Assembly (NCBI RefSeq): GCF_009069125.1 | Contig: NZ_CP042427.1 | Coordinates: 558,001-622,000, forward strand | Direction of reading: 5' to 3' | DNA length: 64,000 bases | From: Buchnera aphidicola (Aphis fabae) | GTDB taxonomy: Bacteria; Pseudomonadota; Gammaproteobacteria; Enterobacterales; Enterobacteriaceae | In this document: one piece after another, positions 1 through 10,159 of the stretch | How the letters are laid out: every line of letters begins with the position of its first letter | Numbering within the stretch: position 1 is the stretch's first letter | Program-made: the position numbers and the translations under genes | Notes under the pieces: model-generated | What the model was told of the DNA's origin: nothing | What the model saw: the letters and a program-made list of their open reading frames with translations, nothing else | Database searches by the model: none

Positions 1-1009
1 TAGCAAGTTCATCTAATGTATACCCTACTGCTAATTTTGCAGCTATTTTTGCAATGGGAAACCCTGTAGCTTTAGATGCCAGTGCAGAAGAACGAGAAAC
101 TCGAGGATTCATTTCAATAACTATCATACGACCGTTTTTTGGATTAATAGCAAATTGTACGTTAGACCCTCCAGTTTCCACTCCAATTTCTTGCAATATT
201 GCCATAGATGCATTTCTCATAATCTGATATTCTTTATCAGTTAAAGTTTGTGCTGGAGCTACAGTAATTGAATCTCCTGTATGAATTCCCATGGGGTCTA
301 AATTTTCAATTGAACAAACAATAATACAATTATTATTTTTATCTCGTACAACTTCCATTTCATATTCTTTCCAACCAATTAAAGATTCATCAATTAATAA
401 TTCAGTAGTAGGAGATAATTTTAATCCTCGTTCACAAATTTCTTCGAATTCTTCTTGATTATAAGCTATTCCTCCACCATTTCCACCCATAGTAAAAGAA
501 GGTCTAATAATACATGGAAAACCTACATTTTTTAATACTAATAATGCTTCTTTAATGTTGTGTGCAATACCGCATTTTGCAGTTTTTAAATTAAGTTTTT
601 TCATTGAAAGTTCAAATAATTTTCTATCTTCTGCTTTCTTAATTGCATTGATAGTTGCACCTATAATTTTAACATTAAATTTTTTTAGTATTCCTCTTTT
701 ATTTAGTTCCAATGCGCAATTAAGTGCTGTTTGACCACCCATTGTTGGAAGTAATGCATCCGGACGTTCTTTAATAATAATTTTTTCTACTATTTTCCAA
801 TGAATAGGTTCAATATATGTAGCATCTGCCATATATGGATCAGTCATAATAGTAGCAGGATTAGAATTAACAAGAATGATTTTATAACCTTCTTCATGCA
901 GCGCTTTACATGCTTGTGCACCCGAATAATCAAATTCACATGCTTGTCCGATTACGATAGGACCTGCACCAAGAATTAAAATGGATTTTATATCAGTAGA
1001 TTTAGGCAT
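1..1009 (-). CDS. carB: Carbamoyl-phosphate synthase large subunit, N-terminal part (cut by window edge)
   Basis: Reading leftward from an ATG at 1009, the frame stays open to the window edge, giving 336 residues of a protein that is about 1073 residues in E. coli. The visible part is the first ATP-grasp half, which makes carboxyphosphate and carbamate; motifs seen include [21 protein letters not shown] and the metal and ATP site [18 protein letters not shown]. With CarA it makes carbamoyl phosphate for arginine and pyrimidines. It starts 13 nt after the carA stop, with an AGGA-type ribosome site before a run of A, so the two are one operon. The remaining two thirds lie outside the window, so integrity of the whole gene cannot be judged. 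Confidence 0.97.
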   Translation of the reverse strand, partial: MPKSTDIKSILILGAGPIVIGQACEFDYSGAQACKALHEEGYKIILVNSNPATIMTDPYMADATYIEPIHWKIVEKIIIKERPDALLPTMGGQTALNCALELNKRGILKKFNVKIIGATINAIKKAEDRKLFELSMKKLNLKTAKCGIAHNIKEALLVLKNVGFPCIIRPSFTMGGNGGGIAYNQEEFEEICERGLKLSPTTELLIDESLIGWKEYEMEVVRDKNNNCIIVCSIENLDPMGIHTGDSITVAPAQTLTDKEYQIMRNASMAILQEIGVETGGSNVQFAINPKNGRMIVIEMNPRVSRSSALASKATGFPIAKIAAKLAVGYTLDELA

Positions 1010-1022
1010 TTTTTTTTCCTAA

Positions 1023-2162
1023 TTAATTACTGAATTTTGTTTGATTGAGTAATTTTATAAAATAATCAAATAAATACGAAGCATCATGTGGTCCTGGACT
1101 TGCTTCTGGATGTCCTTGAAAGCTAAAAGCTAGTTTATCAGTTAAACGTAATCCTTGTACTGTACCATCAAAAAGAGAAGTATGTGTTATAGAAATATTA
1201 TTTGGCATATGTTTTGTATCAACAGTAAAACTATGATTTTGTGAAGTAATAATTACACGGTTTGTTTTTAGTTCTTTAACTGGATGATTTCCACCATGAT
1301 GACCAAATTTCATTTTAATGATATCAGCTCCACTAGCCAATGCAAGTAGTTGATGTCCTAAACATATTCCAAATATTGGAATATTAATTTTTAAGAAATT
1401 TTGAATAGATTTAATAGCATATTGACATGGTCTTGGATCACCTGGACCATTAGATAAGAAAATTCCATCAGGAGCTAAATCTAATACTGTTTTTGCATTC
1501 GTTGTAGCAGGTACTATAGTTAAATAACACCCTCGATCTACTAACATACGTAAAATATTTCGTTTAATACCGAAATCATATACAATAATATGAAATCGAA
1601 ATTTTTTTTCAGAATATAGTTTTTTTTTGTTAATAATATATGTTCTTTCATTCCAATTATAAACGACTTTAGTAGTTACTTTTTTGGCTAAATCTAATCC
1701 TTGCAAACTTAAACAATTTTTTGCGTTTTTATGTGCTATAATGTAGTTTTCTTTTTTATCTTCTATAATACATCCATTTTGAGATCCTTTTGTGCGTAAA
1801 ATACGTGTTAATTTTCTTGTATCGATATCAGATATTGCAATAATATTGTTTTCTTTTAAATAAGAAGAAAAACTTTTTTCACTACGATAATTACTAGATA
1901 TTGGAGACATATCTCGAATAATTAAACCTCTTATGTGAATTTTAGATGATTCTTCGTCATTTTTGTTTGTTCCAATATTTCCAATATGAGGATGTGTTAG
2001 TGTAACTATTTGATGTGAGTAAGAAGGATCAGTGATTATTTCTTGGTATCCAGTTATTGATGTGTTAAAAACAACTTCTCCGACAGTTGTTCCTGTAGCT
2101 CCAATAGAACGTCCATGAAATCTAGTGCCATCTTCTAAAACTAATACTGCTGATTGGCCCAA
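1023..2162 (-). CDS. carA: Carbamoyl-phosphate synthase small (glutaminase) subunit
   Basis: Glutamine amidotransferase subunit that passes ammonia to CarB. The N-terminal half is the CarA-specific domain; the class I glutaminase domain carries the nucleophile in GICLGHQ and the His/Glu pair in [13 protein letters not shown] chose the TTG at 2162 (379 aa, start [12 protein letters not shown]) because it aligns with the E. coli N-terminus MIKSALLVLEDG and lies 5 nt after a strong GGAGG (2168-2172). A TTG four codons upstream (2174) would overlap that ribosome site. No promoter can be picked with confidence in the AT-rich 190-nt leader. First gene of carAB; the arginine branch is a symbiotic function in aphids. 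Confidence 0.95.
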   Translation of the reverse strand: MGQSAVLVLEDGTRFHGRSIGATGTTVGEVVFNTSITGYQEIITDPSYSHQIVTLTHPHIGNIGTNKNDEESSKIHIRGLIIRDMSPISSNYRSEKSFSSYLKENNIIAISDIDTRKLTRILRTKGSQNGCIIEDKKENYIIAHKNAKNCLSLQGLDLAKKVTTKVVYNWNERTYIINKKKLYSEKKFRFHIIVYDFGIKRNILRMLVDRGCYLTIVPATTNAKTVLDLAPDGIFLSNGPGDPRPCQYAIKSIQNFLKINIPIFGICLGHQLLALASGADIIKMKFGHHGGNHPVKELKTNRVIITSQNHSFTVDTKHMPNNISITHTSLFDGTVQGLRLTDKLAFSFQGHPEASPGPHDASYLFDYFIKLLNQTKFSN

Positions 2163-2363
2163 AACACCCTCCAAAAAATTTTTTAATATTGAGTAAATTT
2201 TATAAATAATAATTAAAATATTTTGAAAAATTAAATATTGATTTTAACTAAAATTAATATTTTTGTCTATTATCGTAATAAATATTTTATGTATCTTAGT
2301 TTTTTTAAAAAAATTTTTTTAAAGAATATAAAATTCGTATATTCACTGTTTATAATAAAAAAT

Positions 2364-3182
2364 TTAAAACATATTTTTTAAAAAATCTTTCATATTAAAT
2401 AATCCTTTTTCTTTTAGAATAATCCAAAGAGCTGATTGAATAGCACCTTTAGCAAAAGATTTTCTATTAAAAGCAGTATGAGTAATATTAATTTCTTCTT
2501 CAGAATTTGTAAAAATTACTGAATGTTTTCCAATAATATTTCCTGATCTTATACTAGAGAATCCAATTTTTTTTAATTCTCTAATTTTTGTGAGTCCTTT
2601 TTGATAATATAATGAATTTTTATTTAAATCCCATTTCATGACTTTTGATATACTTTCGCCAATAGTTAATGCAGTTCCTGATGGAATATCAATTTTATTA
2701 CGGTGATGAAAATCTATTATATCAATATCAGAATTATCCCCTAAAATTCGAGTTGTTTGCTCTACTAATTGACAAAGTAAATTTATTCCTATACTAAAAT
2801 TTGATGATATTAAAAGAGCAATATTTTTTGAATATAAGTTGATTGTTTGTATTTCTGAATCTGAGAATCCAGTTGTACCAATAATTATTTTTTTTTTAAA
2901 TATATTACAATATTTTAAATATTCTAGTGTTGCAATGGGATGTGTAAAATCAATTAAAACATCAAAGTCATTTTTTTTTATATCTAAAGTATCTTTAATA
3001 AGTATTCCTATTTTTCCTATTCCAATTGTTTCTCCAATATCATGATCAATTAATGGATGATTTTTTTTTACTACTGCTGTAGTTAAGCAAGTTTTTTTGT
3101 TCTTTTGTATTTCCTTAACTAACATTTGTCCCATTCGGCCTAAAGCTCCGGTAATTGCAATACGAGTTATTTTTCTATTCAT
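2364..3182 (-). CDS. dapB: 4-hydroxy-tetrahydrodipicolinate reductase
   Basis: NAD(P)H-dependent reductase of the diaminopimelate/lysine pathway, 272 aa against 273 in E. coli. The N-terminal Rossmann motif is seen as GALGRMGQ, then GTTGFS, and the catalytic and substrate segment HHRNKIDIPSGTA, where both His and the Lys are kept while the third His of the E. coli HHRHK is Asn. The start overlaps the ispH stop by 8 nt, so translation is probably coupled; E. coli has rihC between these two genes, absent here. Lysine and cell-wall precursor supply is the expected role. Confidence 0.97.
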   Translation of the reverse strand: MNRKITRIAITGALGRMGQMLVKEIQKNKKTCLTTAVVKKNHPLIDHDIGETIGIGKIGILIKDTLDIKKNDFDVLIDFTHPIATLEYLKYCNIFKKKIIIGTTGFSDSEIQTINLYSKNIALLISSNFSIGINLLCQLVEQTTRILGDNSDIDIIDFHHRNKIDIPSGTALTIGESISKVMKWDLNKNSLYYQKGLTKIRELKKIGFSSIRSGNIIGKHSVIFTNSEEEINITHTAFNRKSFAKGAIQSALWIILKEKGLFNMKDFLKNMF

Positions 3183-4134
3183 AGTTTTTTAAATGTGATG
3201 GAAGTGTTAAATATCTAGGTATATTAAAAATTATTTTTTCTTTAGTTCCTAACATTTCTTTTGGTTTTTTAGCACCCATTTTTTGCAAATATTCAACGAC
3301 TTGTTTTACTAAAAATTCTGGTGCAGATGCACCTGCTGTAATGCCGATATATTTTATATTTTTTATCCATTTTTCTTTAATATCTGAAAATGATTCAATT
3401 TGTTTAGTAAACACTCCAGTTTCTCTTCCTAATTCAGCAAGACGATTAGAATTAGAAGAATTTTTAGAACCTATTACAAGTATCATATCAGTTATGTTTG
3501 ATAATTTAACCACTGCATTTTGTCGGTTAGTTGTTGCATAACATATATCTTCTTTTTTTGGTCCAGAAATATATGGAAATTTTTTTTTCAAAGATTTAAT
3601 AATAGATTGAGTATATTTAATAGATAATGTTGTTTGTGTGAAAAAATTTAATTTTGTATTGTTTTTTTTAATTGGTAGTTTATTTATATCTTCTATTGAT
3701 TCAATAAGATGTATCTTACTATTTTCATTATTATATTGACCTAGTGTTCCAATGACTTCAGGGTGTCCTTTGTGGCCAATAAGAATAGTTTCTATACTTT
3801 TTTCACTTGCTTTTGAAACTTCTTTATGTACTTTGGTAACTAATGGACAAGTTGCATTTAAAATAATTAATTTTTTTTTTATAGCTTTTTCTTTCGTTTT
3901 TTTTGAAACGCCATGAGCAGAAAAAACTACTATTGAATTATCTGGAATATCTGAAATTTTTTCAACAAAAATTACTCCTTTTTTACGTAATTTTTTTATA
4001 ACATATTGATTATGTACTAATTCATGTTTAACATAGATAGTTCTTTTATAAATCTTTAAAGCGTTTTCAACTATTAAAATAGCCCTTTTAACACCTGCAC
4101 AAAAACCTCTTGGATTTGCTAATAAAACATCCAC
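3175..4134 (-). CDS. ispH: 4-hydroxy-3-methylbut-2-enyl diphosphate reductase (IspH/LytB)
   Basis: Last enzyme of the MEP isoprenoid pathway, a 4Fe-4S reductase giving IPP and DMAPP; 319 aa (E. coli 316). The three cluster cysteines are visible in GFCAGV, NATCPLV and DICYATTNRQ, and the ATTNRQ and GSKNSSNSNRL substrate motifs are intact. It begins with GTG at 4134 after a GGAGA ribosome site; an overlapping ATG lies in another frame. In E. coli fkpB precedes it; here only a 70-nt gap separates it from lspA. It overlaps dapB by 8 nt. Confidence 0.96.
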   Translation of the reverse strand: MDVLLANPRGFCAGVKRAILIVENALKIYKRTIYVKHELVHNQYVIKKLRKKGVIFVEKISDIPDNSIVVFSAHGVSKKTKEKAIKKKLIILNATCPLVTKVHKEVSKASEKSIETILIGHKGHPEVIGTLGQYNNENSKIHLIESIEDINKLPIKKNNTKLNFFTQTTLSIKYTQSIIKSLKKKFPYISGPKKEDICYATTNRQNAVVKLSNITDMILVIGSKNSSNSNRLAELGRETGVFTKQIESFSDIKEKWIKNIKYIGITAGASAPEFLVKQVVEYLQKMGAKKPKEMLGTKEKIIFNIPRYLTLPSHLKNYE

Positions 4135-4204
4135 TTATAAAAATCTCCAGAAAATATTTTTATTAAAGGAACATAGGTTATTATTAAAAATAATCGATTT
4201 ATTT

Positions 4205-4663
4205 TTAAATTTTATATTTATTTTTTATATATATAACTATTCCAATAAAAATACTACAATCAGATATATTAAATGTTGCAAAATGCCAGTTATTAATATG
4301 TATATCAATAAAGTCTATAACAAACCCATAGTAAATACGATCTGTTAAATTTCCTATAGCTCCTGAAATAATAAAGTAAAAAGCTAATTTTTTATGACTT
4401 TTTTTTGATTTTAAAATTTCTTTAAATATTAATAATATAATAATTATACTTAATATTGATAAAAAAAATCTATTCCATAATGTTTTACTTGATAGAGCAC
4501 TAAAAGCTACACCATAATTATGTACATGGAATAAATTTAGTACTGATAAAATTTTTTTTGTTTCATATAAATCTAAATGATTAAAAATCCAATATTTAGA
4601 AAAAATATCTATTATTAAGACAACTATTACGATTAAAATATATTTTTGATATATTTTTTTCAT
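4205..4663 (-). CDS. lspA: Lipoprotein signal peptidase (signal peptidase II)
   Basis: Inner-membrane aspartic protease that cleaves prolipoprotein signal peptides; 152 aa, about 12 shorter than E. coli. Four hydrophobic segments are apparent. The two catalytic aspartates sit in NLTDRIYYG and FNISDCSIF, and the conserved HVHNYGVAF region is present. Its start overlaps the ileS stop in an ATGA arrangement, typical of the ribF-ileS-lspA operon. A plausible client in this window is BamE, which carries a lipobox. Confidence 0.95.
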   Translation of the reverse strand: MKKIYQKYILIVIVVLIIDIFSKYWIFNHLDLYETKKILSVLNLFHVHNYGVAFSALSSKTLWNRFFLSILSIIIILLIFKEILKSKKSHKKLAFYFIISGAIGNLTDRIYYGFVIDFIDIHINNWHFATFNISDCSIFIGIVIYIKNKYKI

Positions 4664-7473
4664 ATAAAAATTCGTTTTTCACCATTTCCTTGAGTGTTAG
4701 AAATGCAACGCGTACAAATTTCATCATTATTATAGTTAATAGGAATATTATAATGCCAACATCTTTTACATTTTTTTTCTTTACTTTTTTTTAACGACAT
4801 TTTAAATTTAGAAAATGAAACACTTTTTTTTGTATTTATTGGTGCTGTGTCATAATTTTTTACTAAAACATGAGATGTTAAAAATATAAATTTTAATTCG
4901 TTTCCTAAAACATTTAATTTTTCTTTTATTTCATGTGTCACATATAATGTAATAGAAGCTTCCAATGAATTATTTATGTTTTTATTTTTTATTTCTTCTT
5001 CTACAAATTTATTTATTTCACTTTTAATTGATATTAATTCATTCCAAAATTGGTGATTAAATTTAGTATCAGTATTTAATTCAAATAATTCATTAGACCA
5101 TTCTTCTGTAAATACGTAGTCTGAATTTTTTCCAGGTAAATAATTCCATATTTCATTAGCAGTGAATGATAATATAGGTGATATCCATCTAACTAGTGCA
5201 TGTATTATATAATATATTGCTGTTTGACAACTTCTTCGTTCTAAACTGTTTTTTTGTAGAGTATATTGTCTATCTTTGATAATATCAAGATAAAAAGAAC
5301 CCATTTCAATAGAACAAAAATGCATTAATCGTTGTATTACTCCATGAAAATTATACTTATCATAAAGCTGAATAATTTCTTCTTGTACTATTTTCGCATG
5401 AGAAACAGCCCACTGATCTAAATGAATCATTTTTTCTTTGGGAATAATATTTTCATCTGGATGAAAATCATTGATATTCGCTAGCATAAAACGTGCTGTA
5501 TTTCTTATTCTTCTATAAACATCTGATGTTCTTTTTAAAATTTCGTTAGAAATAGAAATATCATTAGAGTAATTTGAAGAAGCAACCCAAAGTCTTAAAA
5601 CATCTGCACCTAATGTGTTAATTATATCGTTAGGACTAATAGTATTACCTATCGATTTAGACATTTTTTGTCCTTTTCCATCGACTACAAATCCATGTGT
5701 TAAAACTTCTGAATAAGGTGCTTTTTGGTTAATTAGCATTGATATCATCAATGACGACATAAACCAACCTCTATGCTGATCAGAACCTTCTAGAAACATA
5801 TCTGCATAATTTTTTTTATTTTTTTTATTTTTATATTGTATTGAAGTATGAGTACTTCCTGAATCAAACCAAACATCTAATATATCAAAAGTTTGATCAT
5901 ATAGATCGTATTCTTCACCTAATATTTCTTTTAAATTAATATTCCACCATACTTTAATACCTTCTAATTCAATTTTTTTAATTATTTTTTTAATTATTAC
6001 AGAGTTTTGAGGATGTATTTTACCTGTTTTTTTATGTATGAAAATAGACATTGGAACACCCCATTTTCTTTGTCTTGAAATACACCAATCAGGTCTTTTT
6101 TTTATCATTTCTTTTATTCTAAATTTTCCCCATTTTGGAATCCATAAAACTTTTTGAATTTCTTTAATAGTATTAAAACGAAAATTATTTTTATTCATAT
6201 CAATAAACCATTGTGGAGTAGCTCGAAATATAATAGGAGTTTTATGTCTCCAACAATGTGGATAACTATGATTTAAAGATTCACGATGTAATAAACAATG
6301 ATGATCAATTAATAATTGAATGACTATTTCGTTGGATTTAAAAACATTAATGCCGTCTAAATTTGGATGTGTATTTTTTTTAAAATCACCTTTATAATCA
6401 ATTAAATTTATTGTATTTATATTATATTTTTGACAAACAGTATAATCATCTTGTCCATGATCTGGTGATGTATGAACGGCTCCTGTACCTGTATCAAGAG
6501 TTACATGTTTTCCTAATATTACAGGTAATGAAATATTTTTTAAAAATGGGTGAAAAAATTTTATTCCTTCTAATTGCTTTCCTTGAATCGAAATTAAATG
6601 CTTCCAATTTTTTATTTTTAAACTATCTAGTGTGTTTTTTACGAGTTCTTTAGCTAGAATTAAATTATATATTTCAGTTTCAATTAAATCATATTGAAAA
6701 TCCGGATGCACTGTAATAGCTTTGCTTGATGGAAGTGTCCACGGAGTAGTAGTCCAAATAGGTAAATATGTTTCTTTATTATTTAGTATATAAGCATTAA
6801 ATATTTTTTTTAACTTTTTATCATTACTTTTAATCGCAACAAAAATTGCATCTGATTTTTTATCAAAGTATTCAATTTCTGCATCAGATAAAGATGATTC
6901 GCATTTTAAACACCAGTGTATGGGTTTAAAATCTCTGTATAAGTGTTGTTTTTCAATAATTTTATAAAGTGTTTTTATTATATTTGCTTCATTTTTATAA
7001 TCCATTGTAAGATGAGCATTTTCCCAATCTCCAATCACTCCTAATCTAATGAAGTCTTGTTTTTGTTTTTTTACTTGATTTTTTGCATATTTTCTACATT
7101 TTTCTTGAAATTTTGAAGTTTTTATTGTTTTTGTATATATTCCTAGTTTTTCTTCAACTTTTTGTTCGATAGGTAATCCATGACAATCCCATGACGGTAT
7201 ATATGGAGCATCAAAGCCAGATAAATTTTTTGATTTAATTATTATATCTTTTAAGATTTTATTAACTGCGTGTCCAATATGAATATTTCCATTTGCATAT
7301 GGAGGTCCGTCATGCAGAAAAAAAATTTTTTTCTTTTCTTTATTTTTTCTAATTTTTTGATAAATATCGTTTTCATACCAATTTTTTAATATTTGCGGTT
7401 CTTTTTGAGTTAAATTAGCTCGCATAGAAAATTTTGTTTTAGGTAAGTTTAAAGTTTTTTTATAATCATGCAT
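4660..7473 (-). CDS. ileS: Isoleucyl-tRNA synthetase
   Basis: Class I synthetase charging tRNA-Ile, 937 aa from the ATG at 7473 (E. coli 938). This start ([11 protein letters not shown]) matches E. coli MSDYKSTLNLP; the upstream in-frame ATG at 7548 would add 25 unrelated residues overlapping the end of ribF and is rejected. The HIGH motif is in [17 protein letters not shown] in GQKMSKSIG, and the C-terminal zinc finger has the pairs CKRCW and CTRC. The CP1 editing domain is present ([21 protein letters not shown]). It lies 4 nt after ribF and overlaps lspA. Confidence 0.98.
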   Translation of the reverse strand: MHDYKKTLNLPKTKFSMRANLTQKEPQILKNWYENDIYQKIRKNKEKKKIFFLHDGPPYANGNIHIGHAVNKILKDIIIKSKNLSGFDAPYIPSWDCHGLPIEQKVEEKLGIYTKTIKTSKFQEKCRKYAKNQVKKQKQDFIRLGVIGDWENAHLTMDYKNEANIIKTLYKIIEKQHLYRDFKPIHWCLKCESSLSDAEIEYFDKKSDAIFVAIKSNDKKLKKIFNAYILNNKETYLPIWTTTPWTLPSSKAITVHPDFQYDLIETEIYNLILAKELVKNTLDSLKIKNWKHLISIQGKQLEGIKFFHPFLKNISLPVILGKHVTLDTGTGAVHTSPDHGQDDYTVCQKYNINTINLIDYKGDFKKNTHPNLDGINVFKSNEIVIQLLIDHHCLLHRESLNHSYPHCWRHKTPIIFRATPQWFIDMNKNNFRFNTIKEIQKVLWIPKWGKFRIKEMIKKRPDWCISRQRKWGVPMSIFIHKKTGKIHPQNSVIIKKIIKKIELEGIKVWWNINLKEILGEEYDLYDQTFDILDVWFDSGSTHTSIQYKNKKNKKNYADMFLEGSDQHRGWFMSSLMISMLINQKAPYSEVLTHGFVVDGKGQKMSKSIGNTISPNDIINTLGADVLRLWVASSNYSNDISISNEILKRTSDVYRRIRNTARFMLANINDFHPDENIIPKEKMIHLDQWAVSHAKIVQEEIIQLYDKYNFHGVIQRLMHFCSIEMGSFYLDIIKDRQYTLQKNSLERRSCQTAIYYIIHALVRWISPILSFTANEIWNYLPGKNSDYVFTEEWSNELFELNTDTKFNHQFWNELISIKSEINKFVEEEIKNKNINNSLEASITLYVTHEIKEKLNVLGNELKFIFLTSHVLVKNYDTAPINTKKSVSFSKFKMSLKKSKEKKCKRCWHYNIPINYNNDEICTRCISNTQGNGEKRIFI

Positions 7474-7477
7474 AATT

Positions 7478-8431
7478 TTATCTTTTATTTTTAAGTTCAT
7501 CATCAAAGATATCAAAATATTTTGTAACAGCTTTAATATCTTTGGCAATCTGGTTTTTTAATTTTTGTGTTGATGAAAAAAAATATTCGTTTCTTATTTT
7601 TTTATATATTAAAATTTCTATTTTTTTGTTATATAAATTAATATTTGTATTAAATATATGAACTTCAAGAATTTTATTTTTTGGTATATGAATATAACTA
7701 GGTTTTATTCCTATGTTGCATATCCCTAAATATTTTTTTTTATAATTAATCTTAACTGCATATACTCCATTATTTATAGGAATATTATTATATAATTTTA
7801 TATTAGCCGTTGGATAACCTAACGTTCTTCCTATTTGATTGCCGTAAACAACACGACCAATAATACTAAATGGTCTACCAAGTAATAGTTGAGCTAATTT
7901 AATATTATTTTCTAATAAATATTTTCTAATATTAGTGCTGCTAATTTTAATATTATTTTTATATAATGATTTAACTGCAATAACATTAAATTTGTATTTT
8001 TTACTAATTTTTTTTAAAAGTGGAATATTTCCGTTTCTTTTAGCTCCAAATTTAAAGTCTTGTCCAATTATAATAAATTTTACATTTAATTTGTTAATTA
8101 ATATTTGTATAATAAATTCTTCTGCACTAAGATTTGAAAAAAAGCTATTAAATTGAATACATAAAACAATATCAATTTTATATAATTGAATATACTTTAT
8201 TTTTTCACGAAATTTTGTAATTCTTTTAGGAGGGTTTTGATTATTAAAAAATTCTAATGGTTGGGGTTCAAATAAAATTATTATTGTTGGTAAATTATTT
8301 TCTTTACCTATATTATATACTGTGGAAATTAATTTTTGATGACCTAAATGTACTCCATCAAAATTTCCAATACTTACAACTGAATTAGAATTTATTTTTT
8401 TTAGATTATGAATACCTCGTATAATCCTCAT
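7478..8431 (-). CDS. ribF: Bifunctional riboflavin kinase / FAD synthetase
   Basis: Makes FMN from riboflavin and then FAD. From the ATG at 8431 the protein is 317 aa (E. coli 313), beginning [10 protein letters not shown] as in E. coli MKLIRGIHNL; the in-frame upstream start at 8530 adds 33 AT-driven residues and is rejected. The N-terminal nucleotidyltransferase domain shows [11 protein letters not shown]; the C-terminal flavokinase domain shows [11 protein letters not shown]. First gene of the ribF-ileS-lspA-ispH run, facing away from rpsT. FMN and FAD are needed by complex I in this window. Confidence 0.96.
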   Translation of the reverse strand: MRIIRGIHNLKKINSNSVVSIGNFDGVHLGHQKLISTVYNIGKENNLPTIIILFEPQPLEFFNNQNPPKRITKFREKIKYIQLYKIDIVLCIQFNSFFSNLSAEEFIIQILINKLNVKFIIIGQDFKFGAKRNGNIPLLKKISKKYKFNVIAVKSLYKNNIKISSTNIRKYLLENNIKLAQLLLGRPFSIIGRVVYGNQIGRTLGYPTANIKLYNNIPINNGVYAVKINYKKKYLGICNIGIKPSYIHIPKNKILEVHIFNTNINLYNKKIEILIYKKIRNEYFFSSTQKLKNQIAKDIKAVTKYFDIFDDELKNKR

Positions 8432-8599
8432 GATTGAATTAACCTGATTAAATAAATATATCATAAAATTTATCATAGAATTTATATTTATATAATAACT
8501 GTTTAATAATTTTTTGATATATAATATCAATATAATTTATTAATTTGTATTATTTCTTGTATTATGTTTAATAAATAATATAATTTTAAGGAGTTAAAA

Positions 8600-8863
8600 T
8601 TGGCAAATATTAAATCATCTAAAAAAGATTCTATAGCATCAGAACAACGTCGTAAAAACAATACGAGTCAACGTTCAAAAGTTCGAACTTTTATAAAAAA
8701 AGTTCGTTTAGCTATTTGTTCTGGGGATAAAAAAAACGCAGAAGATGCTTTTAAAAATATGCAACCTATTATTGATAAATATGCAACTAAAGGTTTAATA
8801 CATAAGAACAAAGCATCACGACATAAATCTATTTTATCATTACAAATTAAAAAATTAAATTAA
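8600..8863 (+). CDS. rpsT: 30S ribosomal protein S20
   Basis: Lys/Arg-rich 87-aa protein beginning [11 protein letters not shown] after the initiator, matching S20. The start is TTG at 8600, preceded by a strong AAGGAG at 8588-8593; E. coli rpsT also uses UUG, which there contributes to autoregulation. Divergent from ribF as in E. coli. The upstream 170 nt contain several TATAAT-like strings, but in such AT-rich DNA I cannot choose one. A hairpin follows at 8882-8915. Confidence 0.97.
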   Translation: MANIKSSKKDSIASEQRRKNNTSQRSKVRTFIKKVRLAICSGDKKNAEDAFKNMQPIIDKYATKGLIHKNKASRHKSILSLQIKKLN

Positions 8864-8881
8864 AATTAGATTTTTTATAAT

Positions 8882-8915
8882 AGTATTGCCTCTAATTTTA
8901 TTAAGAAGCAATACT
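8882..8915. terminator. Stem-loop between convergent rpsT and dnaJ
   Basis: A perfect 8-bp inverted repeat, AGTATTGC and GCAATACT, separated by 18 nt, lies between the rpsT stop and the dnaJ stop and is followed on the plus strand by an AT-rich tail. It may terminate either transcript. The stem is short and the loop long, so the call is tentative. Confidence 0.5.
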
Positions 8916-8925
8916 TTATAATATT

Positions 8926-10062
8926 TTATTTTGTTAAATCATCGAAAAATCTTTTTACTCCATCAAAAAATCTTTTTGAACGAGGTGTATTTTTTTCACC
9001 TCTAAATCCATTAAAACTTTTTTCTAGTTCATTTAAAAGGTATTTTTGTTGTTCATTAAGATTAATTGGTGTTTCTACTACGACTCGGCATAATAAGTCA
9101 CCTTGATTTCTATTTTGTACAGATTTTACACCCCTTCCTCGAATACGAAAAAGCTTTCCTGATTGTGTTTCAGATGGTATTTTTAATTTAACTCGTCCAT
9201 CTAGTGTAGGAACTTCAATTTCACCTCCCAATGCAGCCATAGTAAAATTTATTGGAACTTCACAATAAAGATTATTTTCTTCGCGTTCAAATATAGGATG
9301 TTTATTGACCTTAATTTGAACATAAAGATCTCCTGATGGAGCACCGTTTGTTCCAGCTTCTCCTTCATTATTTAGTCGAATGCGATTATTGGTATCAACA
9401 CCAGGTGGAATTTTTACTGATAATGTTTTATTGGTTTTAATTCTTCCTTGACCTTGACAAGTACGACATGGGTCTTTAATTACAGTTCCTTTTTCATTAC
9501 ATACATGGCAAGATTGCTGGACTGTAAAAAATCCTTTTCTTATGTGAATTTGACCTCTACCTTGACAAGTGGAACAATTTCGAGGTTTGGTACCTTTTTT
9601 AGCTCCAGTTCCATAACAAATTTGACATTTTTGAAATGCAGGAATTCGTATTTCTTTTGTTGTTCCCTTTACTGCTTCTTCTAAAGAAACTTCCATGTTA
9701 TAACATAAGTCAGCACCTTTTTTTACTCTTTGATTTCTATTGCCTCCAAAAATATCACCAAAAACATCTCCAAAAATATCACCAAAATCTGTAGAATTAG
9801 TAAAAGTGCTGTAAGTAGTATTTTGATTATGACCGTTTTCAAAAGCTGCATGTCCATATTGATCATATGCATTTCTTTTTTCTTCATTGATCAAAATTTC
9901 ATAAGCTTCTTTAATTTCTTTAAATGTATTTTCAGCATTTTTATCACCTTGATTTCTATCAGGATGATATTTCATTGCTAGTCTTTTATAAGCTTTTTTA
10001 ATCTCACGTTCTTCAGCTGATTTTGAGACTCCTAAAATTTGATAGTAATCTTTTTTTCCCAT
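8926..10062 (-). CDS. dnaJ: Chaperone DnaJ (Hsp40)
   Basis: Type I J-protein that stimulates DnaK ATPase, 378 aa (E. coli 376). The J domain has HPD at residues 33-35; a Gly/Phe-rich linker follows ([10 protein letters not shown]), then four zinc-motif repeats ([32 protein letters not shown]), then the substrate-binding C-terminus. The third repeat has Glu where the first Gly of CxxCxGxG is expected. Encoded 97 nt after dnaK with a GC-rich hairpin between them, so expression relative to DnaK could be tuned there. Confidence 0.98.
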   Translation of the reverse strand: MGKKDYYQILGVSKSAEEREIKKAYKRLAMKYHPDRNQGDKNAENTFKEIKEAYEILINEEKRNAYDQYGHAAFENGHNQNTTYSTFTNSTDFGDIFGDVFGDIFGGNRNQRVKKGADLCYNMEVSLEEAVKGTTKEIRIPAFQKCQICYGTGAKKGTKPRNCSTCQGRGQIHIRKGFFTVQQSCHVCNEKGTVIKDPCRTCQGQGRIKTNKTLSVKIPPGVDTNNRIRLNNEGEAGTNGAPSGDLYVQIKVNKHPIFEREENNLYCEVPINFTMAALGGEIEVPTLDGRVKLKIPSETQSGKLFRIRGRGVKSVQNRNQGDLLCRVVVETPINLNEQQKYLLNELEKSFNGFRGEKNTPRSKRFFDGVKRFFDDLTK

Positions 10063-10091
10063 TATTACTCTTCCTACTTTTAAAATAATTA

Positions 10092-10120
10092 CACGGGCGT
10101 AGAAAAATTCTACGCCCGTG
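10092..10120 (-). promoter_or_regulatory. GC-rich hairpin in the dnaK-dnaJ spacer
   Basis: A perfect 13-bp inverted repeat (CACGGGCGTAGAA and TTCTACGCCCGTG) with a 3-nt AAA loop sits between dnaK and dnaJ. Eight of 13 stem pairs are G-C, striking in DNA this AT-rich. Neither side is followed by a clean T run, so it may be an attenuator, an mRNA 3'-end stabiliser for dnaK, or a partial terminator. Function is inferred from position only. Confidence 0.6.
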
Positions 10121-10159
10121 CTAGTTTTCAGGCTATTATAACTGTTTTTAATTGAATAA

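Noticed and set aside
7474..7548. N-terminal extension of ileS (25 residues)
   Set aside because: The frame is open by chance through the end of ribF; the E. coli-like start is [11 protein letters not shown] at 7473. The same reasoning removes extensions of ribF (8432-8530), dnaK (12077-12109), nadK (48957-49031), nrdB (40903-40965), yfaE (39771-39827), nuoM (24280-24315) and thrB (56881-56895).
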